Made by a program: the position numbers and the translations under genes
Notes under the pieces: generated by a model
Told to the model about the DNA's origin: nothing
Database searches by the model: none
What the model saw: the letters and a program-made list of their open reading frames with translations, nothing else
In this document: one piece after another, positions 25,648 through 34,304 of the stretch
How positions within the stretch are numbered: the first letter of the stretch is position 1
How the letters are laid out: every line of letters begins with the position of its first letter
Assembly (NCBI RefSeq): GCF_024294805.1
Contig: NZ_JANCLU010000001.1
Span: forward strand, 1-64,000
Length of the DNA: 64,000 bases
Origin: Alsobacter ponti
Lineage (GTDB): Bacteria > Pseudomonadota > Alphaproteobacteria > Rhizobiales > Beijerinckiaceae
Reading direction: 5' to 3'

Positions 25648-26579
25648 GACGCGCCGCGCTCCTCCTCGCCGCCGCTCTCGGCTTCGCCGCGCCGGCCCGC
25701 GCCGGTGACAGCGTGTTGGCGGCGCAGCGGCCGACCTTCGCCATCGCGACGGCGCTGGCGAAGGGAACCGGCCTCGACATCCAGGCCGCGCCGCCGGCCC
25801 TGCCGGGCATGGCGCGCCTGCCGCGCGCGCTGGCCCGCCCCGACCCGGCGCTGGACAAGCTGATGGCCGGCGCGACGGCCACCGTCGGCATCGAGAGCGT
25901 GTGGCCCGAAGACCCGCTGTTCCGCGAGGCGCGGGCGCGCAACATCAAGGTGGTGCGGATCGACGCCGCGCGGTCGCTCGACAAGGCGGGCACGAGCGTC
26001 GCGCTGATTGGCCAGCCGGCCAGCGACGTGCCCTGGCGCAAGGCGGAACGCGGCGGCGGCTCGTCTCCCTATGTGTGGCTCAGCACCGCCAACGCCATCC
26101 GCATGGCGGCCATCGTGGCGGCGGACCTGAAGCGGCTGGCCCCGGCCGACGCCGCCACCGTCGACGCCAACCTCGCCGCGTTCACCGGCGACATGCAAGC
26201 CCTGCGCGCCGCCACCGAGACGCGGCTGGGGGGAGCGCCCGACCCGCGCGTGTTCGCGCTCACCGACCGCTTCGTCTACCTCACCAACGAACTCGGCATC
26301 GACGTCGAGGGCTATTTCCTCGAGGAAGACGTGCGCTGGACGCCGTCCGATCTCGAGCGCTTCACCCAGTTCCTGAAGGACCGGCAGGTCCGCGTCGTCA
26401 TCCACCACTGGCAGCCGGCCGAGCCGATCCGCCGCGCCGTGGCGGAAGGCGGGGCGCGGCTGGTCGTCCTCGACGACGGCGACGCCGGCGCGCAGGCGTC
26501 GCGTCCGGCCGACCCGAACGCCTGGCGCGACGCCCTGCGCGCCGATCTCGACGCGCTGGCCGGCGCGCTGCTGGAATGA
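25644..26579 (+). CDS. Second, divergent ZnuA-fold periplasmic protein
   Basis: A 311-residue protein with a Sec signal (MRRAALLLAAALGFAAPARA). The two-lobe cluster A-I outline is recognisable from ALTDRFVYLTNELGIDVEGYF, which aligns with the AGYDYLFQELGL region of the first binding protein, and from VRVVIHHWQPAEPIRRA. The expected ligand histidines are missing: the His before GYDYL is replaced by Asp. It overlaps the permease stop by four bases (ATGA), so it belongs to the operon. It may bind another ligand, accept metal from the first protein or act as an adaptor. Confidence 0.75.
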   Translation: MRRAALLLAAALGFAAPARAGDSVLAAQRPTFAIATALAKGTGLDIQAAPPALPGMARLPRALARPDPALDKLMAGATATVGIESVWPEDPLFREARARNIKVVRIDAARSLDKAGTSVALIGQPASDVPWRKAERGGGSSPYVWLSTANAIRMAAIVAADLKRLAPADAATVDANLAAFTGDMQALRAATETRLGGAPDPRVFALTDRFVYLTNELGIDVEGYFLEEDVRWTPSDLERFTQFLKDRQVRVVIHHWQPAEPIRRAVAEGGARLVVLDDGDAGAQASRPADPNAWRDALRADLDALAGALLE

Positions 26580-26677
26580 GGTGGAACGATGCCTGAACCC
26601 TGAGAAGAACGCGCCACGGGACCTGAATTCCAGTGGACTTCTGTAGAATCCGATGACACTCTTTAAAAAAAGATCAG

Positions 26678-26687
26678 ACAGGGAGGA
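26678..26687 (+). promoter_or_regulatory. ACAGGGAGGA leader motif of the DUF6305-like gene
   Basis: An exact copy of the shared leader motif, eight bases before the ATG at 26695. It separates the pgs-type set from the metal transporter operon. Confidence 0.7.
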
Positions 26688-26694
26688 ATGCGCC

Positions 26695-27273
26695 ATGATT
26701 AAATGGAGCGTCGCGCGTCTTTTCACCTTGACGGCCCTGGCGGCTGTCGTTTCGTTCCTCGTGTCGCCGCCGCGTGAGGCGTTCAGCCAGACGAAGGCCT
26801 CGCCTCCGGCCGTGGTGACGTCGCTGGGCCAGAGCCTGGACGCGTTCCAGGTGCAGCTCGCCGTCAAGCGCAGCGGCATCCCCTACAAGTACGACGCGCA
26901 CATCGAAGCCAACCAGCTCGGCGACGCCAAGACGCTGATCCTGGCCGTCGGCGCCAGCCTCAAGGGCTTCGGGGACGCGGGGATCAGCATCAACGACGAG
27001 CTGGCGCGCACCAGCCACCTGCTCGACGCGGCCAAGAGCAAGGGCATGACCATCGTCGTCGTGCATATCGGCGGCGAGGAACGGCGCGACGCGCTCTCCA
27101 ACCAGCTGATCGAACTGGCCGCGCCGCGCGCGCAATATCTCATCATCCGCAACGACAGCGACGCGGACGGGATCTTCACCAAGATCGCCAAGGCCGGCAA
27201 CATCCCCGTCGTCGTGGTGGAGAACGCCGCCGGCCTCAAGGCCCCCCTCGAGAAACTGTTCGCCGGGAGCTGA
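26695..27273 (+). CDS. Exported protein, DUF6305-like, at the head of the pgs-type cluster
   Basis: A 192-residue protein with a signal segment (about residues 5-31, ending near REAFSQ). The mature part alternates strands and helices like a Rossmann-type sandwich: KTLILAVGASLKGFGDAG, GMTIVVVHIGGEERRD, RAQYLIIRNDSD and NIPVVVVENAAG. I recall a family, DUF6305, that accompanies PgsB/PgsC/PgsW genes; the number should be checked. It lacks a lipobox. Position 24 bases before pgsB suggests that it works with that system, perhaps as a periplasmic binding component for the permease. The start was set by the leader motif. Confidence 0.75.
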   Translation: MIKWSVARLFTLTALAAVVSFLVSPPREAFSQTKASPPAVVTSLGQSLDAFQVQLAVKRSGIPYKYDAHIEANQLGDAKTLILAVGASLKGFGDAGISINDELARTSHLLDAAKSKGMTIVVVHIGGEERRDALSNQLIELAAPRAQYLIIRNDSDADGIFTKIAKAGNIPVVVVENAAGLKAPLEKLFAGS

Positions 27274-27297
27274 GCCGCCGCGACACGGAGCCGGCCC

Positions 27298-28476
27298 ATG
27301 CCCGCCTTCCTCCTGGAGCCCGTGTGGGGCGAGCCGGTCGCCTCCGCGCGCCTGCTCGCCATCGCCGGCGCGGCGCTGGCGCTGGCCGTGGCGTGGCTGT
27401 GGACGCGGGCACGCGCGTTGCGGCTGGCGCGGGAGCGGATTGCCGTCCGCATCCACGTCGCCGGCACGCGCGGAAAGTCGACCACGACGCGGCTGGTCGC
27501 CGCCGGGTTGCGCGGGAGCGGCCTCGCTGTGATCGGCAAGACGACGGGCTCCGAGCCGCGCCTGATCCGCGCCGACGGTTCAGAGGAGGCGATCCGCCGC
27601 CTCGGTCCGCCCTCGATCCGCGAACAGGCGTGGGTGCTGCGCCGGGCGGCGCGGGAGGGCGCGGATGCGGTCGTGCTGGAGTGCATGGCGATCCAGCCCG
27701 AAACGCTGTGGGCGTCCGAAACGCTGCTGGTCGGCGCGACGACGCTGGTCGTCACCAACGCGCGGCCGGACCATTTCGAGGAAATCGGCGAGGACGAGGA
27801 GGCGATGGCGCGCTCGCTGGCCTGGCTCGTGCCGTCGGGCGGGGTCGTGGTCGCGACGCGCGAGGCGGCGACGCCCGCCTTCGTGGCGGCGGTGGAGGCG
27901 CGCGGGGCCGTCCTCGTCCCCGTCGACACGGACGGACTGCCGCCCGACGCCGCCAATCGCCGCCTGGCGCTCGCCGTGTGCGCGCGGCACGGCGTGTCGG
28001 AAGAGACGGCGCTGGCCGGGATGGCGGACGCGACGCCGGACCCCGGCCACTTCACCGAGCGCGAGGTGTCGGTCGGCGGCAAAACGGTGCGCTTCGCCAA
28101 CGCGTTCGCCTGCAACGACGTCGAGTCGCTCGACCTGTTGTGGCGGGAGCGGGCGGGAGAGGGGCGGCCCGTCGTGTTATTGAACGCGCGCGCCGACCGG
28201 CCGGTGCGGACGCGCCACTTCCTCGATTTTCTGGCGCGGCAGACGCCCGAGCCCATCGTGCTGCTGGCCGGCGACGGGCTGGCGGCGGCGCTGGCGCGGC
28301 GCGCCGGCTTCGGGCCGGGGGCGTTGCGGCGGCTGAGGACGCGCCGCGCGTCCGAGGCGCTGGCGGAGGCGGTCGCGGCGGCGTCGCCCGGCGGCGTCGT
28401 GTGGGGCGTCGGCAACTACCACGGCCTCGGGCGGCAGCTCACGGTCGCTCTGGCGGAGGCGGGCAAGCCGTGCTGA
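27298..28476 (+). CDS. pgsB: Poly-gamma-glutamate synthase-type ligase PgsB (CapB)
   Basis: A 392-residue amide ligase with one N-terminal membrane segment (about residues 19-38). The Mur-ligase-like P-loop reads VAGTRGKSTTTRL (about residues 53-65), followed by KTTGSEP, VVLECMAIQPE and VVTNARPDHFEEIG, all typical of PgsB. The enzyme uses ATP to extend a gamma-linked glutamate chain, together with membrane protein PgsC. The last bases overlap pgsC (start GTG at 28470). No PgsA/CapA-like metallophosphatase-fold protein is present in the window, so polymer handling must differ from Bacillus. Confidence 0.92.
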   Translation: MPAFLLEPVWGEPVASARLLAIAGAALALAVAWLWTRARALRLARERIAVRIHVAGTRGKSTTTRLVAAGLRGSGLAVIGKTTGSEPRLIRADGSEEAIRRLGPPSIREQAWVLRRAAREGADAVVLECMAIQPETLWASETLLVGATTLVVTNARPDHFEEIGEDEEAMARSLAWLVPSGGVVVATREAATPAFVAAVEARGAVLVPVDTDGLPPDAANRRLALAVCARHGVSEETALAGMADATPDPGHFTEREVSVGGKTVRFANAFACNDVESLDLLWRERAGEGRPVVLLNARADRPVRTRHFLDFLARQTPEPIVLLAGDGLAAALARRAGFGPGALRRLRTRRASEALAEAVAAASPGGVVWGVGNYHGLGRQLTVALAEAGKPC

Positions 28477-28904
28477 CAGCCACCCTTGTCATCGGCGTCC
28501 TCGCCAGCCTGCTCATCACCGAGATCACCGGTCTCACGGCCGGCGGGATCATCGTGCCGGGCTACGTGGCGCTGATGCTGGAACGGCCCTCGGCGCTGCT
28601 CGGCTTCCTCGTCGTCAGCCTCGCCAGTTATGGCCTCGTGGCATTGCTGCGGATGCGGTTGATGCTGTTCGGCTCCCGCCGCTTCGCGGTGACGGTGCTG
28701 GCGGGCCTGTTCCTCAGTCTCGTCGCGGAATGGCTCACCGGGGTGGTCGGCCCGGGGCCGGTGGAGTGGGCCGGGCTCGGCTACGTGGTGCCCGGGCTGC
28801 TGGCGCACCAGTTCGACCGACAGGGCGTGCTGCCCACGCTCGCGGCGCTCGCCGTCGCCGCGCCGGCGACGCGCATCGTCGCGGTGCTGGCGGTGCGGCT
28901 GTGA
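28470..28904 (+). CDS. pgsC: Poly-gamma-glutamate biosynthesis membrane protein PgsC (CapC)
   Basis: A 144-residue protein with four to five membrane segments. The opening ITEITGLTAGGIIVPGYVAL is the PgsC signature, including the Gly-Gly-Ile-Ile-Val-Pro-Gly-Tyr core, repeated later in weaker form as LGYVVPGLLAHQFDRQG. It partners PgsB in chain synthesis at the membrane. The GTG start overlaps the pgsB stop by seven bases, and the stop overlaps pgsW (GTGA). Confidence 0.9.
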   Translation: MLTATLVIGVLASLLITEITGLTAGGIIVPGYVALMLERPSALLGFLVVSLASYGLVALLRMRLMLFGSRRFAVTVLAGLFLSLVAEWLTGVVGPGPVEWAGLGYVVPGLLAHQFDRQGVLPTLAALAVAAPATRIVAVLAVRL

Positions 28905-29968
28905 GCCGGGCGCTCGCCTCCGCTCCGCCGCGCGTCGCGGGCCGCTGGCCGGCCGCGGCGCTGGCGCTGGCGGCGCTGGCGAGCGTCCTGGTCTGGCAGG
29001 CGGTGGAGCGGCTGGGCGCGACGCGCCTGCACCCGCGCGCCTACGAGATGCTGGCGGCGGCCCAGACCCTGCAGGCTGCCAGCCGGATCATCGCCGCCGA
29101 GAAGACGGCGCGCGGGCTGATGCAGCCCGAGTCCGTCGATCCGAACCGTACCGGGCTGATCGGCCCGGAATACACGCCGATCACGACGACGGTCGGCGAG
29201 TTGCCCGCCAAACGCAGCGTCGCCAACCCCGATTTCGCCGCCGCCCTTGTGCGCCTGATCGACAGCGTGGGCCTGCCACGCGGCGCGCCGGTGGTGGTGA
29301 TCCTCTCCGGCTCCTTCGTTGGCGCGGATATCGCCGCCGTCGCGGCGGTGGAGGCGCTGGGGCTGCGGCCCGTGCTCGTGGTGTCGCTCAGCGCGTCGAT
29401 GTTCGGGGCGACGGACCCCGACTTCAACATCCTCGACATGCTCGGCCTTCTGCGCCGGCGCGGCGTGCTGCAGACCCGCCCCGAACTCGCCGTGCTGGGG
29501 GGCGAGATGGGCGTCGCGTCCGGCATGGAGCCCGAGGCCGTGGCGCTGCTGCGCCTCTCCGCCTTCCGCGAGGGCGCGAAGCTGGTCTCCGAGCCGACGC
29601 TCGCGGGGCTCGTCGACCGCCTGGTCGAGCAGACGCAGGCCGCCCTCGGCCCGGGCGTCAGGCCCGGCCTCGTCATCAATGTCGGCGGGGCCCTCGTGGC
29701 GCTGGGGAACTGCCCGCAATCCTACGAGATGCCGCCCGGCCTGTCGCGCCGCCCGCTCGCCTGCGGGCAGGGCACGCCGGGCCTCGCGCTCCGCCTCGCC
29801 GGAGACGGCCGTGCGCCGATCCTGCACGTCATCAACATCCGGCGAATGGCGCTGGAGTTGGGCCTGCCGTTCGATCCGGTCCCGCTGCCGCGGCCCGGGC
29901 TCAATCCCGCCGTCTACGGAACGACGGCCACGACCAACGAGAAAATTCGACAGGGGGACATGAAGTGA
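28901..29968 (+). CDS. pgsW: Poly-gamma-glutamate system protein PgsW
   Basis: A 355-residue protein with one N-terminal membrane segment (about residues 17-35) and a periplasmic domain. Diagnostic parts are LMQPESVDPNRTGLIGPEYT, SGSFVGADIAAVAAVEALGL and FGATDPDFNILDMLGLL, then NVGGALVALGNCP near the end. PgsW is known only as a conserved companion of pgsB and pgsC, with no assigned activity. The start is the GTG at 28901, overlapping pgsC by four bases; its stop overlaps the permease start in the same way. This continuous overlap implies a single functional unit. Confidence 0.85.
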   Translation: MSRALASAPPRVAGRWPAAALALAALASVLVWQAVERLGATRLHPRAYEMLAAAQTLQAASRIIAAEKTARGLMQPESVDPNRTGLIGPEYTPITTTVGELPAKRSVANPDFAAALVRLIDSVGLPRGAPVVVILSGSFVGADIAAVAAVEALGLRPVLVVSLSASMFGATDPDFNILDMLGLLRRRGVLQTRPELAVLGGEMGVASGMEPEAVALLRLSAFREGAKLVSEPTLAGLVDRLVEQTQAALGPGVRPGLVINVGGALVALGNCPQSYEMPPGLSRRPLACGQGTPGLALRLAGDGRAPILHVINIRRMALELGLPFDPVPLPRPGLNPAVYGTTATTNEKIRQGDMK

Positions 29969-31242
29969 CGCTTGGATTGCACCCGGGCATCCTGCTCGTG
30001 CTGGCCATCGCGATATTCTTCGCGACGCATGTGTGGATGCGCTGGCCTTTGCCGCTGGCCTTCATCGCCGTCGCGGTCGCCACCGCGCTCCTCGGCGACT
30101 ACGGCGTGCCCTTCCGCCATCTGGTGGAGGGCGGCTTCGGCTTCATCAACCTCGTCCTCGCGCTCTTCGCGGGCGCGTTCTTCGGCCATATGATGCGCAG
30201 CTCCGGCGCGTCCGAGGCGGCCGCGGCCGGCCTCGTGAGCCTGGGCAGGGGCCGCGCCGTGCCGATCCTGCTGATGGCCGGAGTGCCCCTGTTCGCCGTC
30301 GGCATGTTCGTCGGGCTGGCGGGCGTGGCCGTGCTGTCGGCCGGCGTGTTCGCGGTTCCGGCGCTGCGGCGGATCGGCTTCGACGATGCGACCACCGCCG
30401 CGTTCATCGCGGTGATGGCGACCGCCGGCATGATCGCTCCCCCGATGAACGTGCCGGCCATGCTGATCGCCGATGGCACCAACATGCCGTGGACCAACGT
30501 GTCCGGCGCGCTGCTGGCGCTGTCGCTGCCGATGGCCATCTCCGGCGTACTGTGGTTCGCCTCTCGCCGGCGCAAATTCGAGCCCGCTCCCCATGACGGG
30601 GCGGCGACGGACTGGGCCGCGATGCTGCGCGGCATGGCGCCCCTGCTCGTCATCGTCGCGGCGTGGGTGGGCGTGCGCCTGCTCGGGAACAGGGTCATCG
30701 ACCCGTCGAGCCCGCTCATTCTGATCCTCGGGGGGCTCGTCGCGCTGCCGGCGCTGCCGAAGGGCGAGCTGCGCCGCGTCACCGCCGCCACCTTCACCGG
30801 CACGCCGCTGCTGCTGGCCGCGGTGCTGGTCTCGGTCGGCGTGCTGGTGCAGATCATGACGCTGACGGGCGTGCGCGGATGGATCGTCATCAGCACCATG
30901 TCGCTGCCGACGCCGTGGAACTATCCGAGCCTGCTCGTCGGAATGCCTCTGGTGGGCGGCGCGCTCACGTCGATGGTGACGAGCGACGTCGTCGGCGTGC
31001 CGGCCGCGTTCTCCTTCATCAAGCAGGACATGATCCTCAACGTGGCGGCGTTCTCGGCGATCTCGGCGATCGCGGAGTTCGTCGCGCCAACCTCCATCGC
31101 GGCGGCCTTGTCCTGCTACGTGGTGGACGGGGGGACGGTGGGGCAGGTGTTCCGCCGCGCCTGGGTGCCGCTGGCCGTGCTCGCGGCGTGCGCGATCCTG
31201 ATGCTGGTCTTCGCCTCGCGGCTCACCGGGATCCTGACGTGA
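29965..31242 (+). CDS. TRAP-type large permease-like transporter (DctM/ion transporter superfamily)
   Basis: A 425-residue membrane protein with about twelve hydrophobic segments. FAGAFFGHMMRSSGASEAA, MATAGMIAPPMNVPAMLIAD and SAISAIAEFVAPTSIAAAL resemble the large-subunit TRAP permeases and related carboxylate carriers, with two re-entrant Pro-rich loops. Neither a small DctQ-type subunit nor a DctP-type binding protein is adjacent; the secreted DUF6305-like protein could fill the latter role. The GTG start at 29965 overlaps the pgsW stop. Transport of a dicarboxylate such as glutamate, or export of a gamma-glutamyl product, is possible but inferred. Confidence 0.8.
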   Translation: MTLGLHPGILLVLAIAIFFATHVWMRWPLPLAFIAVAVATALLGDYGVPFRHLVEGGFGFINLVLALFAGAFFGHMMRSSGASEAAAAGLVSLGRGRAVPILLMAGVPLFAVGMFVGLAGVAVLSAGVFAVPALRRIGFDDATTAAFIAVMATAGMIAPPMNVPAMLIADGTNMPWTNVSGALLALSLPMAISGVLWFASRRRKFEPAPHDGAATDWAAMLRGMAPLLVIVAAWVGVRLLGNRVIDPSSPLILILGGLVALPALPKGELRRVTAATFTGTPLLLAAVLVSVGVLVQIMTLTGVRGWIVISTMSLPTPWNYPSLLVGMPLVGGALTSMVTSDVVGVPAAFSFIKQDMILNVAAFSAISAIAEFVAPTSIAAALSCYVVDGGTVGQVFRRAWVPLAVLAACAILMLVFASRLTGILT

Positions 31243-31360
31243 TCGGCGGAAGGAACGGAGTATTCCCTTCGAACGGAAGTCGATGACGTAGGGACCGCGA
31301 AGCACGTGGCCCGAGATCGCTGGGCAGAGAAGGGGGGCATCTGATCGGGATGACGATGGG

Positions 31361-31389
31361 GTCTTTCGCTGTTCTGAGGCGAGAAAGAC
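31361..31389 (+). terminator. Possible hairpin after the pgs-type operon
   Basis: GTCTTTC and GAAAGAC form a 7-bp stem with a 15-base loop between the permease stop (31242) and the DUF6351 gene. The stem is weak and has no T-run, so it is only a candidate for transcript separation. Confidence 0.3.
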
Positions 31390-31454
31390 GATTGCAAAAT
31401 CAGATGGGATTGGTTCTACTTCTGGCCAAGTCGCTCGACTGAGGCGGCACACTG

Positions 31455-31464
31455 ACAGGGAGGA
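31455..31464 (+). promoter_or_regulatory. ACAGGGAGGA leader motif of the DUF6351 gene
   Basis: An exact copy of the shared leader motif, four bases before the ATG at 31469. Confidence 0.7.
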
Positions 31465-31468
31465 TAAG

Positions 31469-33676
31469 ATGCGCACTGGACGTATCCAGTTCGCGGCCAC
31501 GGTCGCATTCGCGCTCGCGACGTTGGGCGCGCAGGTCGCACTAGCCCAAACGAAACTGAAAATTGACGTGCTCTCCTCTCGTCCCGAGCTGGTGACGGGT
31601 GGAGACGCGCTCGTACGCGTCACCGGAGGCGATGCGGCGCCGAGCGTCGCCGTCGACGGGCGCGACGTCTCCGCCTCGTTCAAGGCCGATCCGAAGGGCG
31701 GCTGGGTCGGCCTCGTCACCGGCCTCAAGGACGGCGACAACAAGCTGACCGTGAAGGGAGCGGGTGGCGAGCAGGCGCTGACGCTGACCAACTATAAGGT
31801 CAACGGCCCGCTCTTCGCGGGCCCGCAGCAGGAACCCTTCGTGTGCGAGAACGAGACCTTCGGGCTCGACCCCGCGACGGACGCGAGCTGCGCGGCCCCG
31901 GCCAAGGTGTCGTACTACTACCGCAACAAGGGCGGCGAGTGGAAACCGTTCGATCCGAACGGCCAGCGCCCGTCGGACATCGGCACGACCAAGACCACCG
32001 AGGGCAAGGAAGTCCCGCTCATCGTCCGCCAGGAGAAGGGCGTCATCAACCGCTCCGCCTATCTCATCAACATCCTGCACGACCCGGCGGCCGGCGCGCC
32101 GCCCGCGCCCGGCGCGGCATCGACCGCCTCCGGCTGGAACGGCAAGCTCGTCTACAGCTTCGGCGGCGGCGTGCAGGCCAATTACCACATGGGCCGCAGC
32201 CTCGGCATGATGACCGGGACGGACAACAAGTACTTCATCGAGGACCTGGGCGGCGGCCTCTACGACTACTTCGTGACGCGCGGCTACGCGGTGGCGACCG
32301 GCTCGCTCAACGTCATGGGCACCAACAACGACGACGTGAAGTCGGCCGAGACGATGGCCAAGGTCAAGGAGCATTTCGTCGAGGAGTTCGGCGCGCCGGC
32401 CTTCACCATTGGTCACGGTGCGTCCGGCGGCTCGATGCAGCAGCACCTGATCGCCAACAACTATCCCGGGCTGTTGGACGGCATCATGCCGGCCCGCAAC
32501 TACCCCGACACGATCAGCTTCCTGCAGCCGCTCTACGACTGCGAATTGCTGCAGAACGTCTTCAAGTCCTCGTCGCAGAAATACTCGCGCGAGCAGATGG
32601 ACGCCATCTCCGGCAAGTACTGGGGCTATTGCGTGAGCAACGGAACGCGCTATCCCAACGCCCGCGCCGAAAACTGCGACGCGTCGGTGAAGGACGTCAT
32701 CGCCAACGATCCCAAGGTCAAGGCGCTCGGCGTGCGCTGCACGTACCAGGACAACCTCGTCAACGTGTTCGGCAAGGATCCGAAGACCGGCTTTGCGCGC
32801 AATCCGTTCGACAATGTCGGCGTGCAGTACGGGCTGGTTGCGCTGAACGAGGGGAAGATCACGTTCGACCAGTTCCTCGACGTCAACCAGCGCGTCGGCG
32901 GTCTCGACATCAACGGCAAGGTGCAGCCGCAGCGCATGGTGGGCGACACGGAGGCGCTGCGCCGCGCCTACGAGACAGGCCGCATCACCGGCACCGGGGC
33001 GCTCGCCAACGTGCCGATGGTCGACATCCGCTCCTACGTGGACGGCGATCCGCTCGGACTCGGCGACCCGAACGTCGACGTGCATGACGGCTACCACAGC
33101 GCCGTGATGCGGGCCCGGCTGCAGAAATATCTCGGCTCGGCCGCCAACCACGTCATGCTGACCGCCGCGAGCCTCGGCCGCGTGCAGCTCGACACCCGCA
33201 CCGGCGGCTCGCCGCTGATCACGGTGTCCGGAGACGGCCTCGCAGCCATCGACAAGTGGCTGACGGCGGTGGCCAACGACAAGTCGGACCAGCCGCTCGC
33301 CAAGAAGGTCGCGGCCCACCGCCCGGCCGATCTCGTCGACGCCTGCTTCCCCACCAAGCAGGGGGCGCTGGTCGGCGCCATCGAGAAGATCACCGACATG
33401 GAGAAGTGCAAGACGCTGTTCAAGTTCTCCGGCGACGCCCGCCTCGCGGCCGGCGCCCCGGCCACCGACGACGTCTTCAAGTGCCAGCTCAAGCCGGTCG
33501 ACGCCAAGGATTACAAGACGGCGCCGAACGAGGAGCAGCTCGCGCAGCTTCGCAAGACCTTCCCGGACGGCGTCTGCGACTACACCAAGCCCGGCGTGGC
33601 GCAGGTGAAGACGGGCGGCACCTGGGCGTTCTTCACCGGTGACGGACAGTACAAGTTCCTGGACAAGACGCCCTGA
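31469..33676 (+). CDS. DUF6351 family exported protein (alpha/beta-hydrolase-like)
   Basis: A 735-residue secreted protein with a signal peptide cleaved near ALAQ-TKL (about residue 26). An N-terminal beta domain (LVTGGDALVRVTGG, then DGDNKLTVKG) precedes a hydrolase-like region with the nucleophile-elbow candidate GHGASGGSMQQHL and the following NNYPGLLDGIMPARNYPD, much as in tannase/feruloyl-esterase relatives. Several paired cysteines suggest disulfides. I recall this as DUF6351, whose members are uncharacterised. It probably cleaves an ester or related bond in the periplasm; the substrate is unknown. It heads a run of secreted proteins and cytochromes. Confidence 0.8.
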   Translation: MRTGRIQFAATVAFALATLGAQVALAQTKLKIDVLSSRPELVTGGDALVRVTGGDAAPSVAVDGRDVSASFKADPKGGWVGLVTGLKDGDNKLTVKGAGGEQALTLTNYKVNGPLFAGPQQEPFVCENETFGLDPATDASCAAPAKVSYYYRNKGGEWKPFDPNGQRPSDIGTTKTTEGKEVPLIVRQEKGVINRSAYLINILHDPAAGAPPAPGAASTASGWNGKLVYSFGGGVQANYHMGRSLGMMTGTDNKYFIEDLGGGLYDYFVTRGYAVATGSLNVMGTNNDDVKSAETMAKVKEHFVEEFGAPAFTIGHGASGGSMQQHLIANNYPGLLDGIMPARNYPDTISFLQPLYDCELLQNVFKSSSQKYSREQMDAISGKYWGYCVSNGTRYPNARAENCDASVKDVIANDPKVKALGVRCTYQDNLVNVFGKDPKTGFARNPFDNVGVQYGLVALNEGKITFDQFLDVNQRVGGLDINGKVQPQRMVGDTEALRRAYETGRITGTGALANVPMVDIRSYVDGDPLGLGDPNVDVHDGYHSAVMRARLQKYLGSAANHVMLTAASLGRVQLDTRTGGSPLITVSGDGLAAIDKWLTAVANDKSDQPLAKKVAAHRPADLVDACFPTKQGALVGAIEKITDMEKCKTLFKFSGDARLAAGAPATDDVFKCQLKPVDAKDYKTAPNEEQLAQLRKTFPDGVCDYTKPGVAQVKTGGTWAFFTGDGQYKFLDKTP

Positions 33677-33695
33677 GCCGGCATGCCGAGACCGA

Positions 33696-33720
33696 CGCGC
33701 GGGCCCTCGCGGCCCGCGCG
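33696..33720 (+). terminator. Hairpin between the DUF6351 and cytochrome c' genes
   Basis: A perfect 10-bp stem (CGCGCGGGCC / GGCCCGCGCG) with a five-base loop starts 19 bases after the DUF6351 stop. No U-run follows; it is likely an attenuator or mRNA-stabilising hairpin rather than a full stop. Confidence 0.5.
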
Positions 33721-33741
33721 CCCCAACTCCGGAGTGGAGCC

Positions 33742-34284
33742 ATGGGATCGAAGACAACTCGAGGCGAAACGAGAGGGAAGACGGCGCGCGCCCTGGCGCT
33801 GGCGGGCCTGACGGCTCTCGCCGCCACCGCGGCGCTGGCGCAGTCGGGACCGGCGACGTTGCCGGACGATCGGCGCGACGACGTGATCCAGGCGCGCCAG
33901 CTTTTGATGGACGCCATCGAGGAGCAGGTCGCTCCGGTCGACCTCGCGGCGGCCGGCGCGAAGGCCGACCTGCAGGCGGTGAAGGACCGCGCGTATCTCA
34001 TCAACACGCTGCTCTCCGCGTTCCCGCATTTGTTCCCGCCGGGCACCCGCCCGTCGGACGTGCCTGACGGCGGCGTCACGACCAACGCGACGCCGGCGCT
34101 CTGGGACAAATTCGATGCCTTCTACCAGCTGTCGCGCACGGCGGCGTCGGAGGCGCTGGAGGCGAGCCAGGCGGGCGACGCGTCCGCCTTCGCCACCCAC
34201 GCGACGGCGTTGCGCAAGGCCTGCGACGCCTGCCATGCCGACTACATGGTGATTCAGTCGAACCCCGGGGCGCCGCAGAAATAA
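33742..34284 (+). CDS. Cytochrome c' (class II cytochrome c)
   Basis: A 180-residue periplasmic protein with a long signal (cleavage near ALAQ-SGP). The single heme site CDACHADY is close to the C-terminus, as in class II cytochromes, and the preceding helices (DDVIQARQLLMDAIEEQ, ALWDKFDAFYQLSRTAASEAL) give the four-helix bundle. Such proteins bind NO or pass electrons at low potential. The N-terminal helix is shifted relative to textbook cytochrome c'. It lies 65 bases after the DUF6351 gene. Confidence 0.87.
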   Translation: MGSKTTRGETRGKTARALALAGLTALAATAALAQSGPATLPDDRRDDVIQARQLLMDAIEEQVAPVDLAAAGAKADLQAVKDRAYLINTLLSAFPHLFPPGTRPSDVPDGGVTTNATPALWDKFDAFYQLSRTAASEALEASQAGDASAFATHATALRKACDACHADYMVIQSNPGAPQK

Positions 34285-34304
34285 GGGCAGGACAGTCAGT
34301 AAAT

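Noticed and set aside
29965-31242. Complete TRAP transporter
   Set aside because: No DctQ-type small subunit or DctP-type binding protein gene is adjacent; only the large-permease-like protein is present.
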